DNA of 64,000 bases from positions 3,655,501 to 3,719,500 of the forward strand of contig OZ024825.1 in assembly GCA_964016985.1 (NCBI GenBank), in the 5' to 3' direction. Positions 1 to 10,435 of this stretch are shown here, in pieces. The stretch comes from Anodontia alba. Lineage: Eukaryota > Mollusca > Bivalvia > Lucinida > Lucinidae. Below the pieces are notes generated by a model. It did not search any database and had not been told where the DNA came from. It saw only the letters and a list, made by a program, of their open reading frames with translations. Both the position numbers and the translations under genes were made by a program. The stretch's first letter is position 1; each line of letters starts with the position of its first letter.

Positions 1-108
1 CCGTGCGTGGCAATGAAGAATGACAGATAGAATCTGTCATTAATAATATACAGATAACTTCTAAGGTCTATTGACATGCGAAAAAGCATGTGCACTTAAC
101 AAGAATGT

Positions 109-387
109 CATTACCAAAACACGCCTATTCAAATGTATAGAAAATTTCACCTCCAAAAACTGAAAATTTTCAGATAAAACGCTCTGATATTTTTCATATT
201 TCTGCTCAAACCATAGCTTGTGGATACTCGTTAGAACCGCCTCGGTCAGGCGGTTCTAACGCGTACCCACAATCTAAGTTTTTGAGCAGATATAAGAAAA
301 ATAATGTATACCCCTGTAAACCCCAGTTTTACTCTATAAAAGTGGGGTTTAAGGGGGTCAAAATTATGTAGGCATGTTTTCGTGATG
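109..387 (-). mobile_element. MITE-A copy 1
   Basis: Nearly full copy, from CATTACCAAAACACGCC to TTTTCGTGATG. It contains the hairpin core (GTGGATACTCGTTAGAACCGCC and its complement, 211-273) and the outer pair AACCCCA/TGGGGTTT. It is flanked by GT on both sides, a possible 2-bp target duplication. Confidence 0.85.
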
Positions 388-451
388 GTTAGTTATTTTA
401 TGAAACACTTCGCAAATGACTGTATATAAAGTACCTGACATTTCCCCAGCT

Positions 452-544
452 AGCATTCTTTATAAATCTACAGCGGGCCGTTATCGGCCCGTCAGGTACC
501 CTGACGGGCCGATAACGGCCCGCTATAGATTTATAAAGAATGCT
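452..544. repeat. Palindrome K, copy 1
   Basis: Near-perfect 93-bp palindrome centred near 498. Arms run AGCATTCTTTATAAATCTA then CAGCGGGCCGTTATCGGCC and return as the complement, with one mismatch. A second copy at 6922-7012 shows that it is dispersed. The GC-rich core in AT-rich arms would form a strong cruciform or RNA hairpin. Confidence 0.85.
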
Positions 545-1294
545 TACTGGGTCATGGCCTATACTGACGTGCAAAGAAGATTGTACAAATCACTACAAGG
601 TGTCTGTCATTTCTATTGATGTGCCATGCTCGATAAAGTACTAAAGTATGTTTAACCTTAAATCCAATTAATATTACACGTTACGACAATCTGTTGCAGG
701 AATCCTACGCAGATCTTAGCACCAATCCTCTAGGCTGTGATTTAACAGGGCACTCAGATATTCGTGTTCCACTAAAGGGAAATGGATACACTTCTAGGGG
801 AGGCAACTCTGACATACTGATTTCGTTCCCCTTCTGAAAAAGGTTCTACTCTAAAAAGGAAACGTTGGGAGCAAATGTTTTACCTTAAGAGTAGATGCCT
901 TTTCAGAGGCGGTTTTATGCTCTGTAAAGGAATCAGAAAGTCACAAACTCGGCGTCCTTGTAATAATGGGTGGCAATCAGCCAAGTTTGTTCAGTCCACT
1001 ACAATGGTATGCGCAAACACAAGAAAAGTGTCATATGCCATACACAGTCAACGAAGGCCCACATCTGCCTGTACGTTCGCGTACCCAATCAAGGCTTAGA
1101 TGCCTGCTAACGTAGTCTAAGGATACTATAGAATACAAAATCGAAAAACAATGTCTTTTTCGTAAGCGCATACTTATTTCGGCCTACGCTGTTCGCATAT
1201 GGAATTAAGTCCTTTTCTCGCATTAACATCTTATCGGTTAATGCATCTTGACCAGATAAATGAATGACATTTGGACCTTTTCTCCTCTCTTGGC
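545..1294. other. Unassigned, with a dispersed-repeat fragment
   Basis: No exon recognised. The stretch about 765-900 (GGGAAATGGATACACTT, AGGCAACTCTG, TTAGAGTAG) recurs in diverged form at 42410-42555 and 50085-50210, beside pogo-D or E copies, so it is a dispersed repeat. Confidence 0.5.
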
Positions 1295-1466
1295 TAATTC
1301 AGCAGACGACAAAAACATGATATTTTTTTTCTCCAGAAAACAGGATTTGAAATTTCATGCAAATTGTCTCCATTGGAGACAATTTGCATGAAATGTCAAA
1401 ACCTTTTTCCTGGGAAAAATAATAATAATAATAATGATAATAATCAAAATGTCGTCTGCTGAATTT
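1295..1466. mobile_element. Short inverted-repeat element L
   Basis: Terminal repeats TAATTCAGCAGACGACA and TGTCGTCTGCTGAATT bound an inner palindrome, TTTCATGCAAATTGTCTCC with its complement (1354-1398). It has no coding capacity. The CAGACGAC ends resemble the inner part of family M. Confidence 0.7.
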
Positions 1467-1609
1467 TTTATCCTGAGTACTAAGCGTTAATGGTATTAAG
1501 ACTCATTTCCAGCGTATCATTTTATCAGGAAGTGTGATCCTCAAAGTAATGGACATGTTTTGTTAAGACAATGCGAAGGAGTAATAGTACACTGCTTATG
1601 GTGTGCAAG

Positions 1610-1895
1610 AAAAATGGGTCTTTTGAGTCCATAGGAAATTCTTCCAGTAGCCTAAGAAAACAAATATTTAGGGATACTTAAGGGAATTTCTTATTTTATC
1701 ATGAAAATGTATGTTGTGTTTTGATGCGATTCTAATGAGTACACTCCGCATACCATTATTTTAGGAGATCCAATAGACAGTCCTAACTTATCCACATCTG
1801 CCCCTTGACCTGGGGCTACGACTGACATTCAGTGGCTCGAACTACCCTTGTCTAGATATATATGGTTCCAAAGATGTTCCAGCCATTGAAGTGCG
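1610..1895. mobile_element. Pogo-D copy 1 (5' end truncated)
   Basis: Matches pogo-D: AAATATTTAGGGATA, GATGCGATTCTAATGAGTAC, CAGTGGCTCGAACTACCC, and the end GAAGTGCGACTGTGTTTA. The outer left end is missing. Confidence 0.65.
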
Positions 1896-1918
1896 ACTGT
1901 GTTTACATTTAGGAAAAC

Positions 1919-1922
1919 ACAC

Positions 1923-1967
<45 letters not shown>

Positions 1968-1979
1968 AAAACAAACAAA

Positions 1980-2010
<31 letters not shown>
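1919..2010. repeat. (CA)n microsatellite and poly(A) tract
   Basis: An ACACAC run at 1919-1962, an AAAC transition, then about 30 A at 1981-2010, directly left of MITE-A copy 2. Confidence 0.98.
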
Positions 2011-2011
<1 letters not shown>

Positions 2012-2013
2012 GC

Positions 2014-2289
2014 CATTACGAAAACACGCCTATTCAAATATATAGAAAATTTCACCTCTAAAAACTGAAATTTCGGATAAAAAATTCTGATATTTTTCAT
2101 ATTTCTACTGAAAACGTAGATTGTGGGTACTTGTTAGAACAGCCTCGGCGAGGCGGTTCTAACGAGTAGTCACAACCTATGTTTTTAGCAGAAATAAGAA
2201 AAATAATGTATACCCCTGAAAACCCCAGTTTTATTATATAAAAGTAGGGTTTAAGAGGGTCAAAATTATAAAGGCATGTTTTCATGATG
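2014..2289 (-). mobile_element. MITE-A copy 2
   Basis: Full copy from CATTACGAAAACACGCC to GTTTTCATGATG. The hairpin core at 2115-2175 has an AGCCTCGGCGAGGCGG apex. Confidence 0.88.
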
Positions 2290-2887
2290 TCTCGCTTGAC
2301 GCGGCCCAATTAATGCCTGCAACAAAAGCTCAAATATCTGTTTCCAGCAAACCAGTGCCAATCTGTCTGCACAGGCAGGATCTGGAAACAAATTACGGTA
2401 TAACTGAGCCTCTAAACCAGCAAATTACCACAAAATGATTCTACAGTTTTTGCTAAATCAATTACACCGTTAGACAAATGAAAGTCGTAATAAAGATGTC
2501 GTCAAAATTACTTTAAAGAAGGGCTGTCATTAAAATAATAGCATTATATACGACCCTAGGAAAATAATATCTGCAGAGCAAATTTCCTTCGGAAATGTCT
2601 AATTTCTTTAACTTCCGCCTAAAACTCGCGTTTCCAAGGAAACCGTGTGGGATGATATTTTCAAGTGTATATATTTATAGACATAAAGTCTAAGTTAAGA
2701 AAGAAAAAGAGAAAAAAAAAACTGTGCATGAGAGGTGACCTCACCACGATATGTTACTAAAATGGCCCCAAATTAAAAGTATTTTAGCACCAAGCAATAA
2801 TTTCTTAAACTGACTCGTTTGAAATAATAATCAGAGGATTTTTAGGAGGAGTATTTGATGAAAATTCAGGGATAATTTTCTCCAGTT
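2290..2887. other. Unassigned non-coding stretch
   Basis: AT-rich; nothing recognisable as an exon, RNA gene or mobile element. Confidence 0.5.
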
Positions 2888-2889
2888 CT

Positions 2890-2890
<1 letters not shown>

Positions 2891-2923
<33 letters not shown>
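2891..2923. repeat. Poly(A) tract
   Basis: 33 consecutive A, possibly the tail of an unrecognised retroposon. Confidence 0.95.
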
Positions 2924-2926
<3 letters not shown>

Positions 2927-2986
2927 AACATGGTACGTAGTGGGACTTCATAAGAAGCGCATCAGAGAGACCATTTTTTTATCGTC

Positions 2987-3048
2987 AGTAGTATAGGATG
3001 CTACTTTGGGGACACCAGGGTGTCCCCAAAGTAGCATCCTATACTACT
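2987..3048. repeat. Perfect 30-bp-arm palindrome
   Basis: Arms AGTAGTATAGGATGCTACTT then TGGGGACACC repeat as an exact complement around a 2-nt centre (AG). It sits beside TTCATAAGAAGCGC, similar to the arms of foldback U. Confidence 0.85.
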
Positions 3049-3299
3049 ATCGTCATATGCATTTCGGCATTTGCGTTAACTTTCCAAAAGAATGGGAATG
3101 TCGATCTTCATTCCCGAGTATGATTTATCTACAAAATAGGTCGATACGAGATTTTCAGGGAAAACTATACCTTTGGTCTATCAGGCCTGAAATGTGAGGA
3201 AAAGTAAATTTTTTTTCCTTTTTTTTTTTTTTTTTTAATTTTTAACAGAATGGCCTGATGACTGTATGCTAATTTATAAATGCATTTTAAATGACGAGA

Positions 3300-3822
3300 C
3301 CACCACCAAGTCATGTCTATATAATTTCGACCTTCTTAAACCCCACTTTTGTATAGTAAAACTGGGGTTTACAGGGGTATTAGTTTGTGTTGATGTTTTA
3401 CGGCCCAGTCAATCCAATGGGGTCATGTCGAGCGCGGTCAGTATATCTAACCACACTTTGACTGGGCAGGCTTAATCCTCTAAGCGGTTAAACCAGTATT
3501 GTACACATTCTTTCGCCAGAAACTGACAACTGCCCTTCTTGGATCAGCGGAAGGGAGAGAATGACCGTAGAAAATGTTTCATGATCAATCTCCATGAAAG
3601 AATGTTACCGACCCGGCGGGGATCGAACCCGCGACCTCCTGATGACCAGTGGGACGCGCATCCGACTGAACCACCGAGGATGGCTATTTACAGGGGTATA
3701 CATTATTTTTCTTATGACTGCCCAAAAACATAGATTGTGGGTACGCGTTAGAACCGCCTCGCCCTCGCCGAGGCGGTTCAAACGCATACCCACAATCTAT
3801 GTTTTGAGCAGAAATATTACGA
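3300..3822 (+). mobile_element. MITE-A copy 3, interrupted by SINE-S
   Basis: The left part (about 3300-3380) holds TATATAATTTCGACC and the AACCCCACTTTT/AACTGGGGTTT pair. The right part (3687-3822) holds the hairpin core and GTTTTGAGCAGAAAT. A SINE separates them, and the distal right end is deleted. Confidence 0.85.
3381..3686 (-). mobile_element. SINE-S copy 1 (tRNA-derived)
   Basis: Read on the minus strand: a tRNA-like head with Pol III box A (TGGTTCAGTCGG) and box B (GGTTCGATCCC), a body with GAAAGAATG and GACAACTGCCC-like stretches, and a tail with TTGACTGGGCCGTAAAAC. It lies inside MITE-A copy 3 between exact 13-bp repeats TTTACAGGGGTAT (3368-3380 and 3687-3699), its target-site duplication. 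The copy is full length. Confidence 0.92.
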
Positions 3823-4129
3823 ATATGTTGGCCAAGAGGTTCTTGCAATGATCTCTTATTCGAAAATGGAACGTGCTGTGCAACAAATGTAGAGTGACAT
3901 CAGTGTGTACTTGTACATAGTCTGATCAGTCGAACCGCAACTGAGCTCTGGATTTGGAAAACCGATGTCCATAATCACAGATAACAAACCCATTAAAGAA
4001 AAGTCACAACCATACCCGTGAACGGGGAATTTTGTGGCTTTTTTTATATTTATGAATTTTAAAACCAACAGGGGGAAATTACACGGAAAATCATAATATA
4101 CACGCCCTCTCAGCTTCAACTGTTTATGC
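3823..4129. other. Unassigned stretch
   Basis: No repeat family, exon or RNA gene recognised here. Confidence 0.4.
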
Positions 4130-4620
4130 TCAAGTCAAAAAACATGCACCAAGGTTGGGATTCCACGTGACATTTTGGCTAACGTGCATTCAAAATTTGC
4201 TTATAAGCAACGGCCTTATTTTAAAGAATGTCTCATTATGGGCGGATTTCTGGTTCAATTATTACAATCGAGCCTAAAATACATGCACCAATATTTCATG
4301 GTTGTTGTCCATGTGATTATCATTGACCAATGAAATCAAACCGGCGTTTGTACGAAATCCAGGTAACGGCTATTCTTGTCACTGTGACGTCAGAGTGCCG
4401 TGTAAAACCTGGACTGGGTAATTGGCAAACACTGCAGAGCCAGATCAGATGCTGCGAAACGTTGCGCCAGTATATCAGGATCTGCACTGTTGATTGAAAT
4501 TACAGGAGTAAAGGATCAAATGAAATTATCTTAAGTCCCCGTCCAGGACCGTTTTCTCAACCTACACTCAGAGACAATCGACTTACCAGTGCTGTCAGTG
4601 TTTTGATTTTCAGCTAAGCG
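4130..4620. mobile_element. Element N copy 1
   Basis: Shares with the three other N copies TTACAATCGAGCC, TGTCCATGTGATTATCA, AAAACCTGGACTGGG, a B-type hairpin (4431-4492) and TCAGAGACAATCGACTTACC followed by CAGTGCTGTCAGTG. Non-coding, with strong dyads. Its boundaries are approximate. Confidence 0.6.
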
Positions 4621-4773
4621 CAAACACCCCTTCCCAAAAATCTGTTGTCGATTTGAAAATGCTGTCCCATATCTATTATATTTTTCGAAACATTCGTTGA
4701 AACGGTTGAACTGAGACAAAACGTTTCAGATTACGTGCATGACACGGTGTCAACATTTTAACCGAAACATTTG

Positions 4774-4903
4774 CAAAAAAAAAACAAACAAAAAACGAAA
4801 CATTTGCAAAAAAAAACCTCCCCCCCCCTTCCCCCCCCCCCCCCCCCCACCAAAAAAAAAAACAAAACAAAAAAAAACAAAAAAAAAAAAACAAAAAAAA
4901 ACA
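4774..4903. repeat. Low-complexity A/C-rich tract
   Basis: Runs of A, a 17-base C run and AAAC repeats, next to a short direct repeat (AACGAAACATTTGC). The open frames here are artefacts of composition. Confidence 0.95.
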
Positions 4904-5202
4904 ACTAGAAATCATAAGTACAAGCTACTGAGCGAGCAAAGGGCTCTTTTAATATGGATATCTGGCTAAATGTGCATAAAATCCGTGCAGTATGAAGGTC
5001 AGTAAGGAATATCCTACCCGATAGTCTTTCAGAAAATCACACAAATTCTCTCCGTAGGAATGCAAAACCTATATTTGGCGAATAACAATTCAAAACATAA
5101 GACGTCGCAATGCTTAAAAAGTCAACCAAGGCAGAGATCGGTCTGCTCATAGACGCTGATTTATCAGTACATTCGCTGGCCACTTACAAAATGGCTGATG
5201 TG

Positions 5203-5417
5203 GTTTGTTTGTTTGTGTTGAGGTTTTACGGCCCAGTCAACCCAATGGGGTCATGTCGAGCGCGATCAGTTTACCTAACCACACGTTTACTGGGCAGGCT
5301 TAGTCCTCTAAGCACATTCTTTCGCCAGAAACTGACACGTGCCCCTCTTGAATCAGCGGAAGGGAGAGAATGACCGTAGGAAATATTTCATGATCAATCT
5401 CCACGGAAGAATGCCGG
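5203..5417 (-). mobile_element. SINE-S copy 2, tRNA head missing
   Basis: Body and tail match copy 1 (GGCCCAGTCAACCCAATGGG, CTTTCGCCAGAAACTGACA, GAATGACCGTAGG). The sequence stops at ATGCCGG, just before the tRNA part: a 5'-truncated insertion. Confidence 0.85.
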
Positions 5418-5574
5418 CTACTATGATAAAAGGTACGAACAGTGAGGCCCGGAAGAGATTGCGCAATGTGCACTTTGTTCGCATTTGGCATTTCAGCTCT
5501 TTTGTCACGTTATGCATCAAAACTGAGCCTCTCCGAATAAAAAAAAAAAAAAAAAAACGCAAAAAAGATGACAT

Positions 5575-5745
5575 ATGCGATCAGCGTAGACTCAGACCAG
5601 CCTGCGCAGTCGCGCAGTCTGATCACACTCGGAATGAATTGCTATATGATCCTAAAGCAGTCTATGCGTGAACAGCGTAGACTCCGGTCAGGCCGCACGG
5701 ATTAGCAGGCTGATCTGGGCCTACGCCGGTCACATACGATAAAGT
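5575..5745. repeat. Two adjacent B-type palindromes
   Basis: GCGTAGACTCAGACCAGCC with GTCTGATCACAC-type returns (5575-5640), and GCGTAGACTCCGGTCAGG with CTGATCTGGGCCTACGC (5675-5735). Both are variants of the hairpin seen in MITE-B, M, N and T. Confidence 0.7.
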
Positions 5746-5884
5746 CTTCTTCAGCATGACGGTAAATTATTATTATTATTTTTTTTTTTATTTAACGTAT
5801 TTACGTCGAGTGGTCTCTTTACCACATCTCTTTGGATCGGTCTATTTCCAAAGTGTCTGATCAGCTTTTATCATTACTGTATTT

Positions 5885-6163
5885 CATCACGAAAACATAC
5901 CTATATAATTTTGACCCCCTTAAACCCCATTTTTATATAGTAAAACTGGGGTTTACCGGGGTATACAGTATTTTTCTTATTCCTGCTCAAAAGATAGATT
6001 GTGGGTACTCGTTTGAACCGCCTCGGCGAGGCGGTTCTAACGAGTACCCACAATCTATATTTTGAGCAAAAATGAGAAAAATATCACAATTTTTCATCTT
6101 AATATTTTCGTATTTTCGGCGGTAAAATTTACAATGTATTTGTATAGGCGTGTTTTGGTAATG
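5885..6163 (+). mobile_element. MITE-A copy 4
   Basis: Full copy from CATCACGAAAACATACC to GTGTTTTGGTAATG with an intact GCCTCGGCGAGGC apex. It abuts MITE-B copy 1 with no spacer. Confidence 0.9.
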
Positions 6164-6392
6164 AACCAATTTATGCCTAGTGTCCCATAAAAAAATAGAA
6201 ATTGGCAAACAGTGTAAGACTAGATCAGACGCCGCAGAACGCGGCGTCTGATCAAGTTCTAAACTGTTTTCATTAAAAACAAGAATTTCTATAAAACATG
6301 GTAATAATGAAAATTAATCAGACACCCTTTCTATTGGAAATAGACCGGTTTAGATAGTTAAGGTAGAAGAGTCCACTCGGCATAAATGAGTT
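6164..6392. mobile_element. MITE-B copy 1
   Basis: Ends AACCAATTTATGCC and GGCATAAATGAGTT. It contains the hairpin GGCAAACAGTGTAAGACTAG...GATCAGACGCCGC with its complement (6193-6270). Non-coding. Confidence 0.7.
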
Positions 6393-6398
6393 AATGCA

Positions 6399-6470
6399 AA
6401 CAGTGCAGACCCTGTTGAGATGCCGCATGACGCGGCGTCTGATCTAGGTCTACACTATTTCCCAGTTATC
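6399..6470. repeat. B-type hairpin without recognised ends
   Basis: GCAAACAGTGCAGACCCTG and GCCGC/GCGGC arms folding back to TCTACACTATTTCCC. Confidence 0.75.
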
Positions 6471-6516
6471 CTTTTATTACCTTGTCCCGACAATTACCCT
6501 TTTCCGACTAAAATGG

Positions 6517-6742
6517 TTAACTCTTTCACTGCCACAGACGATAATAATAGACTTTTGCAAACAGCATAGATCCAGATTAGACGGCTCAATGAGCCGTCTT
6601 ATCTGGATCTACGCTGTTTGACATTCAGTCTTTCAACTTTACATATAAACGTCTTTTCAAGCGATGGTTTGTTAAAAAAAAAAAAAAAAAAAAAAAGAAA
6701 CAGACGACAAATATCGTCTGAAATTTGGCGCCGAAGGAGTAA
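6517..6742. mobile_element. Element M copy 1
   Basis: Ends TTAACTCTTTCACTGCC and GGCGCCGAAGGAGTAAA. Inside are a B-type hairpin with GACGGCTCAATGAGCCGTC at the apex (6556-6620), a 22-base A run, and the short dyad CAGACGACAAATATCGTCTG. Other copies at 45380 and 47186. Confidence 0.8.
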
Positions 6743-6921
6743 ATTTATAGAGTTCTGAAATCTCCACCTGTACAGTTTGATTCATAGCTCTAGATAAGGC
6801 GCTGTTTTCAGGTTCAACCAAAAAGCATTGGTATTTTGCTTATTCCTTCATAAAACATAAATTGTGGTTACTCAATGAGTAATGTTTATCTTGATAAGCC
6901 TTTAATCTGAACCAAATACGC

Positions 6922-7012
6922 AGTCTACATAAATCTATAGCGGGCCGTTATCGGCCCGTCAGAGTAGCTGACGGGCCGATAACGGCCCGCTATAGATTTA
7001 TGAAGAATGCTA
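6922..7012. repeat. Palindrome K, copy 2
   Basis: Same palindrome as 452-544, with the left arm starting at ACATAAATCTATAGCGGGCC and centre TCAGAGTAGCTGA. The two copies differ mainly at the centre and outer left end. Confidence 0.85.
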
Positions 7013-7898
7013 GGTGGGAAGCAATATGCCTGGCTCCAAGAACATATGCTTTTTGTGGAGAAAAAAACAAACAAATCTTTTTGTCTGGATACGCGTTTTA
7101 TCTGGAACTAATGCCTGGAAAGACGAGTCTGGCCGTATAAAATATTGGACAAGGCGTGCAAAAGGCGATAGTGCTATATGTAGACAGGAGAAGAAGATCA
7201 GTCAGCGCACTTGTGCAGCGTTTTCCGGGTTTCCATTGCCTGCTTCTAGAAGAACTGGATAATGTCGACTGTATCGACGAACGAATCAGATGGGGCCACG
7301 ATAAGGCTGATTAAGACCGCAGTTCGCCATTTTCACATTTTGGACATCAATTATGTCTTAAAGCATATTCACGTGTAGCACCGACTCCGGAAATAGTTAC
7401 TCAAAAGTACAAGATGAACCTGAACCAGGGTAATGTCGACGGTAGGTAATCGCTTAATTTGGCGTTATTACTACGTAGTGTCAGAAATTAAAACAATATT
7501 CCGTATTTACTCAACTTATTTTTCTCTGAAATTCTTGTGCAGAAATTTTGGGAAAGCGTTGTAAACTGCCATTTTAATACAGAAATGAGTCGACTGGTAC
7601 GTGGCTGGTACCGCGAAAATATATGGCAGTTTCACAAACCTGTGAATTTATGATAGAAACAGCTGTGACAATCTATAATTCAGCGGTATGAATAAATCTA
7701 TAATTCAGCGGTATGAATAAATCCTCCATCCAGTGCTGCTTATGCTGTATCAGTTTTTTTTTTACCAAACAATAATGGGACTGAATAAAACAAGCTAAAA
7801 TGATCGAAGTCTAGAGTACGGCAACTTGCCACACAACGTAAAAATACTGGACGGCTTCTTGCTAGGAATTGTATGGCGCTTTGCTTTGAACAATTATA
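7013..7898. other. Unassigned, with a short tandem duplication
   Basis: Holds a 26-bp direct duplication of TCTATAATTCAGCGGTATGA plus AATAAA (about 7672-7723). An 82-codon open frame at 7014-7262 has no recognised motif and is likely chance. Confidence 0.5.
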
Positions 7899-8222
7899 CA
7901 GTCGACTCTCTTATCTCGAATTCCAAGTGACTCTCTGAACTACTTCGAGATATCCGTACATCGACATATCAGATTTGCAGAGTTAGGAAAAAATATTTCG
8001 AACAACCACATTTAACAAATATATATGTAACTGGACTTTTGAAGTTAGAGATATGTTGAAAATATTGTGGAAAAGAAGAGGAATTGCTCCTTTAGGAGCA
8101 ATTTCTCCTCTTTTCCACAATATTTTTTTACCTGTTGTTAGATTTTAGGCAGGGACCAGATTTTCACTTCGAGACAAGCGGCTATTCGAGATAAGCGAGG
8201 TCGAGATAACGAGAGTCAACTG
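7899..8222. mobile_element. Pogo-C copy 1
   Basis: Ends CAGTCGACTCTC and GAGAGTCAACTG flanked by TA, with an inner hairpin (GAAAAGAAGAGGAATTGCTCC and its complement, about 8068-8124). TA duplication and CAGT-type ends indicate a non-autonomous Tigger/pogo element of the Tc1/mariner superfamily. No open frame. Confidence 0.88.
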
Positions 8223-8468
8223 TACATAAAGTGCTCTAACGGAGACGTTCAGTGATTGTTCACTCTGCAAATTTTACCTGGGGCGTGATTGTTAGATGGT
8301 ATCTCTAGTAAAGCTCCAAGCCTTTTCCCCCCATTTATAACGAAAATCATAAACATTCGATATTTGACGTCATTAAACACCCGAACGACAAACGGTGTCA
8401 TTGACTGATCGACAAATAATTTGTAGAACGACATATTATTTGTCGGTTGGTCAATATTCTAGACCATG

Positions 8469-8696
8469 ACCCAGTTGTTTAAAGTATCGTTACATTAACG
8501 AGCTCGTTCAGTGTAATTTCGTTGAATGTTTTAGCGAGTTAAAATCAGATACACTGATATTTTTTGCTGAAAAAAATAAGTGTAGCTTTTGCATTGCAAA
8601 ATCCACTCACCTTTTTTCAGCATAAAATAATAGTTCGTTTGCGTATCACATGATATAAATAACTAACGACGTCGTTAGCTTTGAACAACTGGACCC
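8469..8696. mobile_element. Element F copy 1
   Basis: Ends ACCCAGTTGTTTAAAGTATC and GTCGTTAGC...TTTGAACAACTGGACCC. The middle dyad is TTTTTGCTGAAAAAA with its complement. About 230 bp, non-coding. Confidence 0.8.
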
Positions 8697-9171
8697 TGGT
8701 GATAACTGTCAGTAAAGGGAAATGTATAAATAGTCTCGATAAGATGTTAGATCACCGATCAAGAATCATGTAACATACACACAAACACAAACGCGAGCGC
8801 GCTGTAGTTTATTAAATTAATTGTAGGTTTCAGACGCTGGAAATGGATAATTTGTTCGAGGCAACACCACTAGAAGAGAACGTGCACTTCATAAGACTTG
8901 AGCTGTCTTGTAATTGTTTCTTTGTTTTCATTTAATGTTATCTCTCGACCCCGTTCCCCACACAATTCTGGAATTATTTTGAAATTGAGAGCTCGCAGAT
9001 ATGAACCGTCAAATTTATTAAATTTGATTTCTTTATTACAATGTTTTGTCACAAGACTATTCACTATCTCTTTGAAATCTACCGTCATTTTTGGGACAAT
9101 AACCCGCACGTGAAGGACACTGAAAGTGCAATAGACACATGTATTCACGGTTGGAAAACAAAGCGGAAAAC
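8697..9171. other. Unassigned stretch
   Basis: A 101-codon minus-strand open frame (8870-9175) has no recognised motif and ends at a MITE boundary. Nothing else seen. Confidence 0.4.
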
Positions 9172-9290
9172 ACATAGATTGTGGCTACTTGTTAGAACTG
9201 CGAAGTAGCCACAATTTTTGTTTTTGAGCAGAAATAAGTAATAGCCCTGTAAACCAAATTTATTTCGGTATAAAGTGAGGTTAACGGGGT
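9172..9290 (-). mobile_element. MITE-A copy 5, degraded fragment
   Basis: Keeps ATAGATTGTGGCTACTTGTT, TTTTTGAGCAGAAATAAG and CCCTGTAAACC; both ends are lost. Confidence 0.7.
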
Positions 9291-9500
9291 ATCGTTGTAT
9301 AGATTTGTCGTATGAGATTCCATGGTACCTATTATTTGTACTAATGTCATACAGTCGAAAGACGTGTCGAGTGTTTTATAACACGTTTTACAACTGTCAG
9401 TCTTGGTATATACAAAGCTTTGTTGGACATAACTTGCCTTAGGTCGCTGCTTTCATTGTCGGTCTGCTCTATATAACTAATTAGAGCACCAGAGACAGAT

Positions 9501-10435
9501 GGGTTGGTCTAAACAGCAAAAGGAACGTTCTTTTCGCGGAAAAGATTTTTTTTTCCCTACGAAATGAAGATTTTTTTTTCTATTGAGCCCAAAAAGTTTT
9601 ACTTCGTTTTAAAGATGGTTACAACTAGGATGAAAGTTGTCCTTTATACGAAAAGGGTGTCCTATATACTATAGCAAAAAAAAGTTGTTGTTTTTTTCCA
9701 ATTTAATATCTTTTTTTTTTTTTTTTGTTTTGGGTTTATGTTTTTTTTTATATAGTTTTGATAATTTATGTAATGCTGGGGATTGATGTGTCATTATGGG
9801 ATAGTATTAGAATGTTGTATAAATATCGGTCTGTATGCGGTCATTGAAAGTGAATTGTTCTCATGCGTATATTTTATGTTAATCGCAAGAGATCTTCACC
9901 TTCTTCTAAAAGGAGATGAACACTTTTTATTCAAGTTTTTTGTTCTCATTATCATTTCTAAATTCTATTAAGATGAAAAAGAATGTGCAAGATAAAAATA
10001 TAACATGCATGCACATCAGTGAGTTTTGTTTAAATTCAAATTGCATACGCAGGTTTCGGGGAAAAAACAATACGACTTCAAACAACTAAAGGAAGACTAA
10101 ACAAATTTAGGCCGTAATTATAATTTAAAATTATTGAAAAATAGTATGTTCACTCTAGGACACTTCCTTTTGTTTGAATAATCTTCTTTTCGCAAAAGGA
10201 ATGAACCCCTTTTGAATCTATCAATTTTTGTCAATGACATCCATTTCCCTAACTATAAAGGACAATTTGGAAACATAAAATAACTTCCATCCTAGTTGTA
10301 ACCATCACAAAAGCGAAGTAGAAACTATTTGAGCTCAATAGAAGAACAACTTCATTTCGTAGAAAAAATCTTCCCTTCCAGAAAGGAAGGTTGCCTCACG
10401 AAAGGAAGCTTCTGTTGGCTGTTAACACCAACCGG
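9501..10435. mobile_element. 935-bp element with long terminal inverted repeats
   Basis: The left arm (9501-9655) and right arm (about 10240-10435) are diverged complements: GGTTGGTCTAAACAGC against GGTTGGTGTTAACAGC, CTACGAAATGAAG, TATTGAGC, and GGTTACAACTAGGATG shared exactly. The interior is T-rich with no transposase. Flanking GACAGA on both sides may be the target duplication. Confidence 0.72.

Noticed and set aside
1909..2100. Minus-strand frame with poly-Phe and VCVCVC
   Set aside because: Translation of poly(A) and (CA)n runs.
3600..3690. Possible tRNA gene on the minus strand (box A and box B)
   Set aside because: It is the head of a SINE: a body and tail follow, a target duplication flanks the whole, and the same head recurs at 40260 and 44190 with changes that break a tRNA fold.
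4676..4969. Gly/Phe-rich and Lys/Pro-rich open frames
   Set aside because: Products of A and C homopolymer runs.
8870..9175. 101-codon minus-strand frame as a gene
   Set aside because: No domain or splice context, and it overlaps a degraded MITE-A end; the length is within chance for AT-rich DNA.
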